62,194 nucleotides of DNA from Actinomycetospora sp. TBRC 11914 (GTDB taxonomy: Bacteria > Actinomycetota > Actinomycetes > Mycobacteriales > Pseudonocardiaceae). Made by a program: the position numbers and the translations under genes. Positions 15,889-24,494 of the stretch are shown piece by piece; positions within the stretch are counted from its first letter, which is position 1, and each line of letters opens with the position of its first letter. The notes below the pieces were generated by a model. It had not been told where the DNA came from. It made no database searches and worked only from the letters and a program-made list of their open reading frames with translations. The stretch lies in contig NZ_JABBND010000028.1 of the NCBI RefSeq assembly GCF_012933465.1, positions 1-62,194 on the forward strand. The letters run 5' to 3'.

Positions 15889-16180
15889 GAGGGGCACGTG
15901 GGGCAGGTCGGACGGTCCTCGGGTGTGCGCCCAGTGCTCGTGATCATGCGGAGAGGACGGGACAGCGCGGGGTGCTGCGCGGGAGCGAGGGCGCGCTCCG
16001 GCGAGGGGCACGTAGGGCAGGTCCGACGGTGCTCGCGGGTGCGTCCAGTGCTCGTGATCATGGGCTGGGGGCAGGGCGTCCCGCGGGAGTGAGGGTGCGC
16101 TCCGGCGAGGGGTACGCGGGGCAGCCCGGATCCGCCCCGGAGGTGCGCCCAGTGCTCCTGATCATGCGGAATGGGCGCGA
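15889..16180. repeat. Three tandem imperfect ~105-bp repeats with TGATCA
   Basis: Units begin at 15889, 16003 and 16107 with gaggggcac or gaggggtac. They continue through gcgYccagtgctc and reach TGATCA at 15941, 16055 and 16159 respectively. The spacing is 114 and 104 bp. The third unit holds ggggcagcccgg (16118-16129), which recurs at 24442 and 43384. No gene is supported in this 370-bp intergenic region. The direction and the shared motifs mark a dispersed intergenic repeat family of unknown function. Confidence 0.85.
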
Positions 16181-16202
16181 ACCGTGGGGCGTTCCGGCGA
16201 AC

Positions 16203-16218
16203 AGTTGAACCGTCAACT
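16203..16218. promoter_or_regulatory. Operator-like inverted repeat upstream of FMN reductase
   Basis: agttga (16203-16208) and tcaact (16213-16218) form a perfect 6-bp inverted repeat with a 4-nt centre, 15 bp before the ATG at 16233 and just before the gaaggg ribosome site. The form resembles MarR-family operators. No MarR gene is in this window. Confidence 0.5.
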
Positions 16219-16232
16219 TCGAAGGGAACACG

Positions 16233-16847
16233 ATGAGCACCCGCACGCTGGCCGTCGTGAGCGCCGGGCTCGGGACGCCGTCGTCGACGCGCCTGCTGGC
16301 CGACCGGCTGGCCGCCGCCACGTCCGAGGCGGTGCGCGAGCGCGGCGACGAGGTGCACGTCGAGGTCGTCGAGCTGCGCGAGCACGCCCACGACCTGGCC
16401 TCGATGCTGCTGACCGGCTTCGCGCCGCCGGCGCTCTCGGCCGCGATCGACAGCGTGACCCACGCCGACGCGGTGATCGCGGTGACCCCGGTGTTCACCG
16501 CCTCGTACAGCGGGCTGTTCAAGACGTTCCTCGACGTCCTGGACCCGAAGGCGCTCGTCGGCACCCCGGTGCTGATCGGCGCGACCGCCGGCACCCCCCG
16601 GCACTCGCTCGTCCTCGAGCACGCGGTGCGCCCGATCTTCGCCTACCTGCGCGCCGTCGTCGTCCCCACCGCGGTCTTCGCCGCGGCCGAGGACTGGGGC
16701 GCCGGGGACGGCGAGCTCACCGACCGGGTCGCCCGCGCCGCGGGCGAGCTGGCCGACCTCGTGACCGGCACACCCGCCCGCCGTCGGGCCGACCCCGCCG
16801 ATCCCTTCGCCGACACCCCCTCCTTCGACGCCCTCCTGCGGAGGTGA
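16233..16847 (+). CDS. NADPH-dependent FMN reductase (CE1759-type)
   Basis: A 204-residue flavodoxin-fold protein. The N-terminal VVSAGLGTPSSTRLLADRL binds FMN phosphate. AVIAVTPVFTASYSGLFKTF is the usual second flavin-contact loop, and VLIGATAGTPRHSLVLEHAV matches the CE1759 subgroup. Members supply reduced FMN to flavin-dependent monooxygenases of the luciferase type. A candidate client is the enzyme at 1079, but it is 14 kb away. GAAGGGAA precedes ATG 16233. A small tetratricopeptide gene follows at 5 bp. Confidence 0.9.
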   Translation: MSTRTLAVVSAGLGTPSSTRLLADRLAAATSEAVRERGDEVHVEVVELREHAHDLASMLLTGFAPPALSAAIDSVTHADAVIAVTPVFTASYSGLFKTFLDVLDPKALVGTPVLIGATAGTPRHSLVLEHAVRPIFAYLRAVVVPTAVFAAAEDWGAGDGELTDRVARAAGELADLVTGTPARRRADPADPFADTPSFDALLRR

Positions 16848-16852
16848 ACCCC

Positions 16853-17170
16853 GTGAGTCCCCTGACGACCGACCGCTGGGACACGGCGACCTTCCACGCC
16901 GAGCTCGGCCAGTGGATCGAGGCCGCCGAGGTGCTGGCCGGCCTCGTCGCCGATGAGCCCGACGCCACCGCGGCCCGCCTCCTGCTGGCCCGCGCCTACT
17001 TCCACTCCGCGCAGCTGCAGCGCGCCGAGGCCGAGGCGCGGACGCTCGTCGCGGCCAACCCCGCCGACGGCTACGCCCACCTGCTGCTCGGCCGCGCCCT
17101 GGCCCGGCAGAGCCGCCACGACGAGGCCGCCGGCCCGCTCAAGCTGGCCGCGGCGCTCGGGGTCAGCTGA
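16853..17170 (+). CDS. Tetratricopeptide-repeat protein
   Basis: A 105-residue protein of about three TPR helical pairs (GQWIEAAEVLAGLVADEPDA, AARLLLARAYFHSAQLQRAE, YAHLLLGRALARQSRHDEAA). It is a likely protein-binding scaffold without catalysis. GTG 16853 follows the preceding stop (16845-16847) by 5 bp, and the SD gaggtg overlaps that stop, so translation is coupled to the FMN reductase. Its end overlaps the convergent acyl-CoA dehydrogenase by 8 bp. Confidence 0.88.
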   Translation: MSPLTTDRWDTATFHAELGQWIEAAEVLAGLVADEPDATAARLLLARAYFHSAQLQRAEAEARTLVAANPADGYAHLLLGRALARQSRHDEAAGPLKLAAALGVS

Positions 17171-18923
17171 CCGTCCAGTCCAGGGTCGTGGTGTCGAGCG
17201 AGTCCAGCAGGTCGAACTGCGGACCCGTCCTCGGCAGCTCGTAGCGGAAGAAGTACCGGGCGGCGGCGCGCTTGCCCTCGGCGAACGCGCCGCCGCCGTC
17301 GGTCCCGTCCCGGGCGTCGACGGCGAGGAGCTGCTCGAGCCAGATCCACGCCGCGACCACGTGCCCGACCGCCTCGAGGTAGACGCTCGCGTTGGCCAGC
17401 GTCACGTCGGGGTCGCCCGCGGCGTGCAGCGTCGCCGTGGTCTTCTCGACGCGGACCAGCGCCGACTCCAGCGCAGCCGCGTACTCCGGGTGCTGATCCG
17501 CCCGGGCCAGCGTCGACCGGATCGTCGAGAGCAGCAGCTCCAGGCCCGCGCCGCCGCGCATCACCGCCTTGCGTCCCAGCAGATCGATGGCCTGGATGCC
17601 GTGCGTGCCCTCGTGGATCGGGTTGAGCCGGTTGTCCCGGTAGAACTGCTCGACGGGGAAGTCGCGGGTGTAGCCCGAGCCGCCGAGCACCTGGATCGCG
17701 AGGTCGTTCGCCGCGAGGCACCACTGCGAGGGCCAGCTCTTGGCGATGGGGGTGAGGACGTCGAGCAGCAGCGCCGCCCGGGCGCGGGCCTCGTCGTCGG
17801 GCGCGGTGTCCTTCTCGTCGACCAGCCGCGAGCAGTACAGCCCGAGCGCCATCCCGGCCTCGGCGTAGGCCTTCTGCGCGAGCAGCATCCGCTTGACGTC
17901 GGGGTGCTCGGCGATCGGGATCATCGGGCTGGTGACGTCGCGGCCGCCGACGGCCCGGCCCTGGGTCCGGGTCAGCGCGTACTCCCGCGCGTGCAGGTAG
18001 CCGGTGACGCCGAGCGCCGCGGCGCCCATCCCGACGCCGACCCGCGCCTCGTTCATCATGTGGAACATCGCGGCCAGTCCGCCGTGCTCGGCGCCGACCA
18101 GGTACCCGACCGCCCCGCCGGACTCCCCGAAGTTCAGCAGGGTGTTCACCGTGCCGCGGTAGCCCATCTTGTGGTTCAGGCCGGCGAGGGCGACGTCGTT
18201 GCGGGTCCCGTCCTCGAGGAACCGCGGCACCGCGATCAGGCTGATGCCCTTCACCCCCGGCGGCCCGCCGGGGATCTTGGCGAGGACCAGGTGGACGATG
18301 TTCGGGGTCAGCTCGTGCTCCCCGCCGGAGATCCACATCTTGGTGCCGATGACGCGGTAGGTGCCGTCGTCCCGGGGCTCGGCGCGGGTCGTGATGTCCG
18401 CGAGCGACGACCCGGCCTGCGGCTCCGAGAGGCACATCGTCCCGGAGGCGCGGCCGTCGAGCATCGGGGGCACCCACGCCGCGATCTGCTCGGGGGTGCC
18501 GTGGGCGAGGAGCAGGTTGACCGCGGCCGTCGTCAGGAACGGGTACGACGCGGTCCCGATGTTGGCGGCCTGGAACCACGCCAGGGCGGCCCGCGCGACG
18601 GTGAACGGCAGCCCGGTGCCGCCCTGCGCGGCGGGCACCGACGCGCCGATGAAGCCGGCCTCGGCGAACGCGGTGATCGCCTCGCGGACGCCGTCGACCA
18701 CCACCACCCGGCCGTCGGCGAGGTGGGGCTCGGCGACGTCCGCGGCGCGGTTGTGGGGCTCGAAGCGCTCGGTGGCGATCTGCTCGGCGAGCTCGAGCAC
18801 GGCGTCGACGGTGTCACGGTCATGCTCGGCGAAGGGCGGGCGCTCGAGGAGGTCGGCCACGCCCAGCCAGTCGTGGAGCAGGAAGTCGAGGTCGTCGCGC
18901 GCGAGGATCCGGGATTCGCTCAC
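17163..18923 (-). CDS. Acyl-CoA dehydrogenase
   Basis: A 586-residue flavoenzyme of the long acyl-CoA dehydrogenase class, with an extra C-terminal domain. It contains the FAD/substrate motifs MCLSEPQAGSSLADITTRA and YRVIGTKMWISGGEH. IQVLGGSGYTRDFPVEQFYRD contacts flavin, and the catalytic glutamate lies in HEGTHGIQAIDLLGRK. It oxidises acyl-CoA to the enoyl-CoA in fatty-acid or related degradation and passes electrons to ETF. GTG 18923 is used because it begins SESRILARDDLDFLL, the usual start of this group. It stands alone, convergent with the TPR gene. Confidence 0.93.
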   Translation of the reverse strand: MSESRILARDDLDFLLHDWLGVADLLERPPFAEHDRDTVDAVLELAEQIATERFEPHNRAADVAEPHLADGRVVVVDGVREAITAFAEAGFIGASVPAAQGGTGLPFTVARAALAWFQAANIGTASYPFLTTAAVNLLLAHGTPEQIAAWVPPMLDGRASGTMCLSEPQAGSSLADITTRAEPRDDGTYRVIGTKMWISGGEHELTPNIVHLVLAKIPGGPPGVKGISLIAVPRFLEDGTRNDVALAGLNHKMGYRGTVNTLLNFGESGGAVGYLVGAEHGGLAAMFHMMNEARVGVGMGAAALGVTGYLHAREYALTRTQGRAVGGRDVTSPMIPIAEHPDVKRMLLAQKAYAEAGMALGLYCSRLVDEKDTAPDDEARARAALLLDVLTPIAKSWPSQWCLAANDLAIQVLGGSGYTRDFPVEQFYRDNRLNPIHEGTHGIQAIDLLGRKAVMRGGAGLELLLSTIRSTLARADQHPEYAAALESALVRVEKTTATLHAAGDPDVTLANASVYLEAVGHVVAAWIWLEQLLAVDARDGTDGGGAFAEGKRAAARYFFRYELPRTGPQFDLLDSLDTTTLDWTVS

Positions 18924-19036
18924 GACCGCCAGCGTGGCACGTGAGCGCCGCGCGTGTCGGGCCTCCGTGCGCTGCGTTCGCGTCCCGGCAACGCGGCTCT
19001 GGATCACTGCCGCGTCCGCGCGGCAGGCTGACGCCC

Positions 19037-19843
19037 GTGACCACCGCCGAGATGCGCGTCGTGCTCCTGCGCCACGGCGAGACGCACGGGTACTTCGACG
19101 ACGTCGGGCTCACCGAGCTCGGCGAGTCCCAGGCGCGGCAGGCCGGGCGGGCGCTCGGGAAGGACCTCGCCGCCACGGTGCCGGCGGGTGAGCGGGTGCG
19201 CCTGCCGCATGCGCCGACCGCCCGCGGGACGGCCACGGCGGTCACGCTGCGCGCGGCCCTCGTCGCGACCCTGGACGAGGAGCTGGGAGCCGGCCACAGC
19301 GTTGTCGTCGGGGACCTGGAGCCGGACGCCCACTTCGACAGCCTGCAGTTCCTGTACGACGGCGAGGCGCGCGAGTCGTCCGGGGTGGCGGCGCGGCGCC
19401 TGGCGCTGGACCCGGAGCGCCCGGCGCCGGACTGGGCCCTCGAGTACGACCGCTTCGACGCCAACTACGGCGAGGCGTCCAGGACGGGCGGGCCGATCGA
19501 CCGCTGGCTGACCTCGACGACGCGGCACTTCGAGCCCCCGCAGATCGCGGTGTACCGGCTGTGGGCGGGCATCACGGCGCTCGCCGCCGAGCCCGGGCGG
19601 GGCCGGATCGCGCTCGTCAGCTCGCACTCCGGGCCGATGCGCGCCTTCGTCGCCGCCGCGATCGGGCACGACCCGGGGGAGCCGGCCAACCTCGAGCAGG
19701 TCGACGTCCGCGTGGTCGGCGACACCGCGACGGTGGCCTTCCGCGAGCACCGGGTGCGGGTCGACCTGCCGACGGTGATCCCGCCGTGGATCGACCCGGC
19801 CTACCTGGACGGTCGGCGTACCGCCCACGACCGGGCCGGCTGA
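19037..19843 (+). CDS. Histidine phosphatase family protein
   Basis: A 268-residue phosphoglycerate-mutase-like phosphatase. The catalytic RHGE motif is in VVLLRHGETHGYFDDVGLTE, and the second catalytic histidine in IALVSSHSGPMRAFVAAAIG. The substrate is unknown; the family includes sugar-phosphate and protein phosphatases. GTG 19037 starts just before the first strand. The 174-bp gap after the stop includes a small aagcg-acga-cgctt hairpin (19890-19903), a possible weak terminator. Confidence 0.88.
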   Translation: MTTAEMRVVLLRHGETHGYFDDVGLTELGESQARQAGRALGKDLAATVPAGERVRLPHAPTARGTATAVTLRAALVATLDEELGAGHSVVVGDLEPDAHFDSLQFLYDGEARESSGVAARRLALDPERPAPDWALEYDRFDANYGEASRTGGPIDRWLTSTTRHFEPPQIAVYRLWAGITALAAEPGRGRIALVSSHSGPMRAFVAAAIGHDPGEPANLEQVDVRVVGDTATVAFREHRVRVDLPTVIPPWIDPAYLDGRRTAHDRAG

Positions 19844-20017
19844 GCCGGGGGCGCCGCTCCGACGACGGGGCTTTCCTGCCACTGGATGAAAGCGACGACG
19901 CTTCGCTGGCATCTCGGGAGGCGCGCTGGACACGATTTGGTCGCGCGCCATTGACCGGAGTGTGTGCGCCTGGCCACAGTGGGTCGATCACCACCACGGC
20001 GGAGGGCGGGCACCACC

Positions 20018-20449
20018 ATGAGCGGCGAATCCCTGTACGAGCGTCTCGGCGGCACCTACGCGATCGCGGGGGCGGTCGACGTCCTGGTCGACCGGCTGTT
20101 CGAGAACGCGCAGGTCAACGCGAACGAGGGCGTGCACGCCCACCACGGCGACCCGGCGAACGCCCCCGGCTACAAGTTCCTGGTCACGGCGTGGTCGATC
20201 GAGGCCGCGGGCGGGCCGAAGTGCTACCCCGGGCTCGACATGGTCGCCGCGCACCAGACGCTGCGGATCACCCCGGAGCAGTTCGACGCGGTGTCGTTCG
20301 AGATCCGCGCGACGCTGAAGTTCCTCGGCGTCCCCCTGGCCGAGGAGGACGAGTTCATGGCGATCATCGAGCACTACCGGCCCGAGGTCGTCGAGCAGTC
20401 GCCCGTCGCGCCGGAGGGGACGCTGGAGCCGGCGCTGGCCCAGGCGTGA
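20018..20449 (+). CDS. Group I truncated haemoglobin
   Basis: A 143-residue two-on-two globin. SLYERLGGTYAIAGAVDVLV is the family N-terminus and H79 in MVAAHQTLRITPEQFDAV is the proximal haem ligand. The usual trHb helices follow, and a 20-residue tail extends past the globin core. The family binds O2 or NO, and in mycobacteria GlbN detoxifies NO; the same role is inferred. ATG 20018 is used although the frame is open upstream to 19964. It converges on the amidohydrolase 3 bp away. Confidence 0.88.
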   Translation: MSGESLYERLGGTYAIAGAVDVLVDRLFENAQVNANEGVHAHHGDPANAPGYKFLVTAWSIEAAGGPKCYPGLDMVAAHQTLRITPEQFDAVSFEIRATLKFLGVPLAEEDEFMAIIEHYRPEVVEQSPVAPEGTLEPALAQA

Positions 20450-20452
20450 CGC

Positions 20453-21721
20453 CTACCGCGCGGTGAGCGCGCGCACCGCCCGCTCCAGCAGGTCCACCCC
20501 CGGGCCGAGCACCGCCTCGTCGACGTCGAAGCCCGGGGTGTGGTGCGGGCCCGCGAGGTCCGAGCCGATCGCGAGGTAGGTGGCGACGCCGCCGTGGGAC
20601 TGCACGCGGCGCATGAACGCGGTGGCGTCGTCGCTCGCGACGCCCAGGTCGGCGGTGGGGACGACGACGTCGACGCCGCCCTCGCGCGCCGCGCGGGCGA
20701 CGGCCTCCGAGACCGACGGGTCGCCGGTCGCGGTCGTGACGCTCCCGATCGGCTCGACATCGACGGTGCACCCGTAGGTCGCGGCGGCCCCCTCGAGCGC
20801 CGCGCGCACGCGGGACCCGACCTCGTCGTTGACCGCGCCGTCGTCGGCCCGCGTCTCGAGCAGCACGGTGGCGCGGTCGGGGACGATGTTGCTCACCGTG
20901 CCGCCGTGCAGGGCGCCGACGGCGACCCGGGTCTCGTGCCCGGGGAACGGCGGCGCGGTGTGGACGGCGAGGGTGGCGGCCGCGGCGGCCAGCAGGGCGG
21001 ACCGGCCCTCGTGCGGGGCCATGGCGGCGTGGGCGGCGCGGCCGTGGAACGTCGCGCGGTACTTGGTGTTCGCGAGCAGCCCGTCGACGGCCGCCGCGAC
21101 GGCGCCGCTGTGCAGGCCGATCCCGAGGTGGGCGGCGAGCAGCACGTCGACGTCGTCCACCACCCCGGCGGGCACCATCGCCGCGGCGCCGCGCCCGCCC
21201 TCCTCGGCGGGCTGGAAGAGGATCGTGACGCGCCCGTCCGGTGGGGCGGCCGTGAGCCGTTCGGCCAGCTCCACCGCCATCCCGACGTGGCCGTCGTGGC
21301 CGCAGGCGTGCATCGCGCCCTCGCGGGTCGACCGGAACCCGGCCGCGGTCGGCGGGTGCCCGGGCTCGGCGGACTCGGTGATCGGCAGTGCGTCGGTGTC
21401 CGCGCGCAGCGCCACGTGGCGTCCGGGCCGCCCGGTGTCGAGGGTCGCGACGACGGCCGTGAGCCCGCCGCGCATCGCGCCGAGGAAGCGCTCGTCCCCG
21501 GCCCAGGAACCGTCGCCGGCCGCGGCGGTGAAGGCGGCCTCGAGCACGTCGTCGTCGGGCGGGCCGAGCCGGGCGGCGGGGTCGATCGCGTCCGTACCGG
21601 TCCGGATGTCCCAGCCGAGGTCGGCGAGGCGGCCCGCGGCGCGCGAGGCCGTCCGGAACTCGGTGAACCCGACCTCCGGGTGGGCGTGCAGGTCGCGGCG
21701 CCAGGTCACGGCGGTGCTCAT
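20453..21721 (-). CDS. M20-family amidohydrolase (AbgA-like)
   Basis: A 422-residue metal-dependent amidase. DLHAHPEVGFTEFRTA opens the fold, VALRADTDALPITE carries a metal aspartate, and MHACGHDGHVGMAVELAERL is the dinuclear metal core. KYRATFHGRAAHAAMAPHEG is the dimerisation-domain signature. The order and the TKYRATFHGRAAHA form resemble the A subunit of p-aminobenzoyl-glutamate hydrolase, but relatives also cleave N-acyl amino acids and hippurate. ATG 21721 is used; ATG 21730 is three codons earlier. The divergent kdpE-like gene is 98 bp away. Confidence 0.9.
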   Translation of the reverse strand: MSTAVTWRRDLHAHPEVGFTEFRTASRAAGRLADLGWDIRTGTDAIDPAARLGPPDDDVLEAAFTAAAGDGSWAGDERFLGAMRGGLTAVVATLDTGRPGRHVALRADTDALPITESAEPGHPPTAAGFRSTREGAMHACGHDGHVGMAVELAERLTAAPPDGRVTILFQPAEEGGRGAAAMVPAGVVDDVDVLLAAHLGIGLHSGAVAAAVDGLLANTKYRATFHGRAAHAAMAPHEGRSALLAAAAATLAVHTAPPFPGHETRVAVGALHGGTVSNIVPDRATVLLETRADDGAVNDEVGSRVRAALEGAAATYGCTVDVEPIGSVTTATGDPSVSEAVARAAREGGVDVVVPTADLGVASDDATAFMRRVQSHGGVATYLAIGSDLAGPHHTPGFDVDEAVLGPGVDLLERAVRALTAR

Positions 21722-21819
21722 GGCGGCCATCGTGCCCCGGTCGTCGACGTCACGGGGACGGTGTCGGTGACGGGGTCCAGGATGGGCGTCATGGGGAGCG
21801 GGCGGAGCGGGGTGGCCCG

Positions 21820-22524
21820 GTGAGCCGTGTCCTCGTCGTCGACGACGACCCCCACCTGCTGCGCACGCTGCGGATCAACCTCACCGCGCACGGCCACACC
21901 GTCGTGCCGGTGGCCACCGGCGCCGGCGCGCTGCGGGCGGCCGCCGACCGGCCCGCGCCCGACGTCGTCGTGCTCGACCTCGGCCTGCCCGACGTCAGCG
22001 GTCTCGAGGTGCTGGAAGGCATCCGCGGGTGGAGCTCGATGCCGGTCATCGTGCTCTCGGCGCGCAGCGACGCGGGGGACAAGGTGGCCGCGCTCGACGG
22101 CGGCGCGGACGACTACGTGACCAAGCCCTTCGGCATGCCCGAGCTGCTCGCCCGCATCCGCGCCGCGGTCCGGCGGGCGGCCACCGTCGGCGGCGAGGGG
22201 GAGCCCAGGGTGAGCACCCCGGACTTCGAGGTCGACCTCGTCGCGAAGAAGGTGCTGCGGCACGGCGCCGAGGGGGAGAGCGCCGAGGTGCACCTCTCGC
22301 CGACCGAGTGGGGCGTGCTCGAGTACCTGGTGCGCCATCCGGGGATGCTCGTCACCCAGCAGCAGCTCCTGCACGAGGTGTGGGGCCCGGCCTACGGCAC
22401 CGAGGGCCACTACCTGCGGGTCTACCTCGGTCACCTGCGCCGCAAGCTCGAGCCGGAACCGTCCCGGCCGCGCTACCTCGTCACCGAGCCGGGGCGCGGG
22501 TACCGGTTCGAGCCGGGGGGCTAG
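21820..22524 (+). CDS. kdpE: KdpE-like response regulator, no kinase nearby
   Basis: A 234-residue OmpR/PhoB-type regulator. The receiver domain has acidic residues D8-D10, the phospho-acceptor D53 (VVVLDLGLPDVSG) and K105-type lysine in DDYVTKPFG. The winged helix is LSPTEWGVLEYLVRHPGMLV, VTQQQLLHEVWGPAYG, then YLRVYLGHLRRKLE. This last pattern is diagnostic for KdpE, which controls the kdpFABC potassium ATPase. No KdpD kinase or kdp structural genes are in the window, so the partner is elsewhere or the regulator is an orphan. It ends at a strong terminator. Confidence 0.88.
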   Translation: MSRVLVVDDDPHLLRTLRINLTAHGHTVVPVATGAGALRAAADRPAPDVVVLDLGLPDVSGLEVLEGIRGWSSMPVIVLSARSDAGDKVAALDGGADDYVTKPFGMPELLARIRAAVRRAATVGGEGEPRVSTPDFEVDLVAKKVLRHGAEGESAEVHLSPTEWGVLEYLVRHPGMLVTQQQLLHEVWGPAYGTEGHYLRVYLGHLRRKLEPEPSRPRYLVTEPGRGYRFEPGG

Positions 22525-22532
22525 ACACACGT

Positions 22533-22564
22533 CGGCGGCGGCACCCCCCTGGGTGCCGCCGCCG
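22533..22564. terminator. Perfect 14-bp hairpin terminator
   Basis: cggcggcggcaccc (22533-22546) and gggtgccgccgccg (22551-22564) with a 4-nt loop, 9 bp after the kdpE stop and 20 bp before the stop of the convergent gene at 22585. It serves both. Confidence 0.85.
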
Positions 22565-22584
22565 ATCGTGGCGTGCGCGGGACC

Positions 22585-23550
22585 TCAGCGGATCCCGGCG
22601 ATCTCCTGCGCCAGCGCGGCGTGGCGGGTCTGCGCCGCCGAGACCACGCTGTGGCGGTTCTTGTGGGCCTCCTCGTAGTGGATGACCTTGTTGAGGTCGT
22701 CCACCGACGTCAGCTCCTTCACCGCGCTCGCGGCGGCCGACGCGGAGAGGTTGTCGTAGTCCGGGATCGGCAGCTCGGACGCCGAGAGGCTGCCCAGCCG
22801 CGCCCGGGCCTCGTGGACCGACTCGGCCGCGGCCGTGTCGCCCTGCCGGCGCGCGACCTGCTCCGCGCGCTGCAGCGAGGCGTCCCGGCCGGTCAGGAGC
22901 ACGTCGCGCGCGTTCTCGCTGAACTGCGCGGCCTTGCCCGCGACCTGGGTGACGCCGGTGCGCACCTGGTCGCCGGTGTCCTGGACGCGGCCCAGGGCGC
23001 GGTTGACCTGGTCGCGGGCGAACCGGACCGGGTAGTTGACCGCGCGCGTGACGCCGCCGGCGACCGCCTGGACCGGGGTCGCGCGCAGCGCGGACGGGCC
23101 ACCGAGGGCCTCCTCGGCGAGCACCGTGGTCAGCCACTCGACGGTCGCGCTGTGAGCGGTGATCAGCCGCTCGGCGAGCTGGCTGGTCGGCTTCTCGCGG
23201 GAGGCCTCGGCGAGGGCCTTGAGGTAGGTGGCGCGGTCGTGGAGCTGGTGCTCCAGGACGAGGTCGCCCAGCAGCGCCTCGTCGACCGGCTCGGCCTGCT
23301 CGAAGGTTCCCTTGACGAACGCGGCGACGCGGCCGACCAGCGGCGAGACGACGTCGGCGACACCGCCGAGACGCTGCAGCTCGCGGGTGATCTCGGCCGT
23401 GCGGCGCTCGGCGTTCTCCGCGTTCTCCCGCAGCTCCTTGCGGACCGCGTCGGTCCGGGCCTGCGCGACCCGGATGCGGGCGATCTGCACCTCGGTCTGG
23501 GTGAGCTGGAGCAGCGAACGGAGCTGGCCGATCATCGTGGCGTGGGTCAT
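22585..23550 (-). CDS. Conserved helical protein, ferritin-like
   Basis: A 321-residue, almost fully helical protein. Residues 1-120 contain LLQLTQTEVQIARIRVAQAR and REKPTSQLAERLITAHSATV, suggesting a ferritin-like four-helix bundle. A middle part of amphipathic repeats (RAVNYPVRFARDQVNRALGR) is reminiscent of phasins. No metal motif is complete and no enzyme is evident. ATG 23550 is preferred because GGGAGAA precedes it; in-frame starts at 23562 and 23604 lack a site. It is flanked by a terminator and an empty 197-bp stretch. Confidence 0.75.
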   Translation of the reverse strand: MTHATMIGQLRSLLQLTQTEVQIARIRVAQARTDAVRKELRENAENAERRTAEITRELQRLGGVADVVSPLVGRVAAFVKGTFEQAEPVDEALLGDLVLEHQLHDRATYLKALAEASREKPTSQLAERLITAHSATVEWLTTVLAEEALGGPSALRATPVQAVAGGVTRAVNYPVRFARDQVNRALGRVQDTGDQVRTGVTQVAGKAAQFSENARDVLLTGRDASLQRAEQVARRQGDTAAAESVHEARARLGSLSASELPIPDYDNLSASAAASAVKELTSVDDLNKVIHYEEAHKNRHSVVSAAQTRHAALAQEIAGIR

Positions 23551-23747
23551 GCGTTCTCCCATCGTCGCGTGGTGTCGTTCTGACGGGGTCCGCCGTCGCG
23601 GCATCGGGGTCGACCGGTACCGACGGCGTCGTGGTTCCGGCTACCCGTGGGTCGCGGGCGACTCCACGTGACACGGCGCACGGACATACGACGAACGGCC
23701 TATCCGGGCCGTGGAGCGGTGTCTCAGGTCGGGCGGTCCCGCGGGGC

Positions 23748-24407
23748 TCACCCGACGACGCGGGCGAGCAGGAACCCGTCCCAGCCCTTGGCGCCGACGG
23801 TCTGCAGCGCGGTCGCCTCGAGCCGGGGTTCGGCGGCGATCAGCTCGGTGACCTCGCGGGAACCGGTGACGGCGGGCGAGGTGTCGCCGGGATCGGCCAC
23901 CGCACCTCCCCGGACGACGTTGTCGACGACGATCACCGTGCCCGCGCGGGAGAGGTCGACGGCGGCCCGGACGTAGGCCGGGTTCGAGGGCTTGTCGGCG
24001 TCGATGAACACGAGGTCGAAGGGGCCCTCGAGCCCGGGCAGGGTGTCGGCGGCGCGACCCACGACGACGTCGACCTTCCCGGCCACCCCGGCCTCGTCGA
24101 ACACCGCGCGGGCCACCTCGGCGTGGTGCGGGTCGACCTCGAGCGTGACCAGGGCACCGTCGTCGGGGAGCGCCCGGGCCATCACCGTGCCCGAGTAGCC
24201 GCCGAGCGTCCCGACCTCCAGCACCCGCCGCGCCCCGGTGAGCCGCACCAGCAGCGCGAGGAACGCGCCCTGCAGCGGGGAGACGGCGATGTCGGGGAGG
24301 CCACCGGCGCGGGCCCGTTCCCGGGCGCGGTCGAGGAGCGGGTCACCGATCCCCAGCGTCGTCTCGAAGTACGCGTCCACCTCGCTCGCGTCGGCCATGG
24401 TCCCCAT
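23748..24407 (-). CDS. Class I SAM-dependent O-methyltransferase
   Basis: A 219-residue Mg-dependent catechol-type O-methyltransferase. VLEVGTLGGYSGTVMARALP is the SAM motif and VTLEVDPHHAEVARAVFDEA the next. FDLVFIDADKPSNPAYVRAA supplies a metal-binding aspartate, and VIVVDNVVRGGAV the other. Substrates are typically vicinal phenols of secondary metabolites. ATG 24407 and ATG 24398 are both possible. The racemase-like gene lies 88 bp upstream on the same strand, with a dispersed repeat between them. Confidence 0.9.
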   Translation of the reverse strand: MGTMADASEVDAYFETTLGIGDPLLDRARERARAGGLPDIAVSPLQGAFLALLVRLTGARRVLEVGTLGGYSGTVMARALPDDGALVTLEVDPHHAEVARAVFDEAGVAGKVDVVVGRAADTLPGLEGPFDLVFIDADKPSNPAYVRAAVDLSRAGTVIVVDNVVRGGAVADPGDTSPAVTGSREVTELIAAEPRLEATALQTVGAKGWDGFLLARVVG

Positions 24408-24426
24408 CGTGCCCGTCCGCTGCGGG

Positions 24427-24486
24427 TGATCATCAGGACGTGGGGCAGCCCGGAGCGCCGGCCAGGCTGCGCACCGTGCCCCTCGG
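24427..24486. repeat. Dispersed TGATCA / ggggcagcccgg repeat
   Basis: TGATCA at 24427-24432, ggggcagcccgg at 24442-24453 and gtgcccctcgg at about 24476-24486. The same set in the same order occurs at 43369-43430, and parts of it in the triple repeat at 15889-16180. It lies between two genes on the same strand. Confidence 0.75.
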
Positions 24487-24494
24487 CGGCCCAC

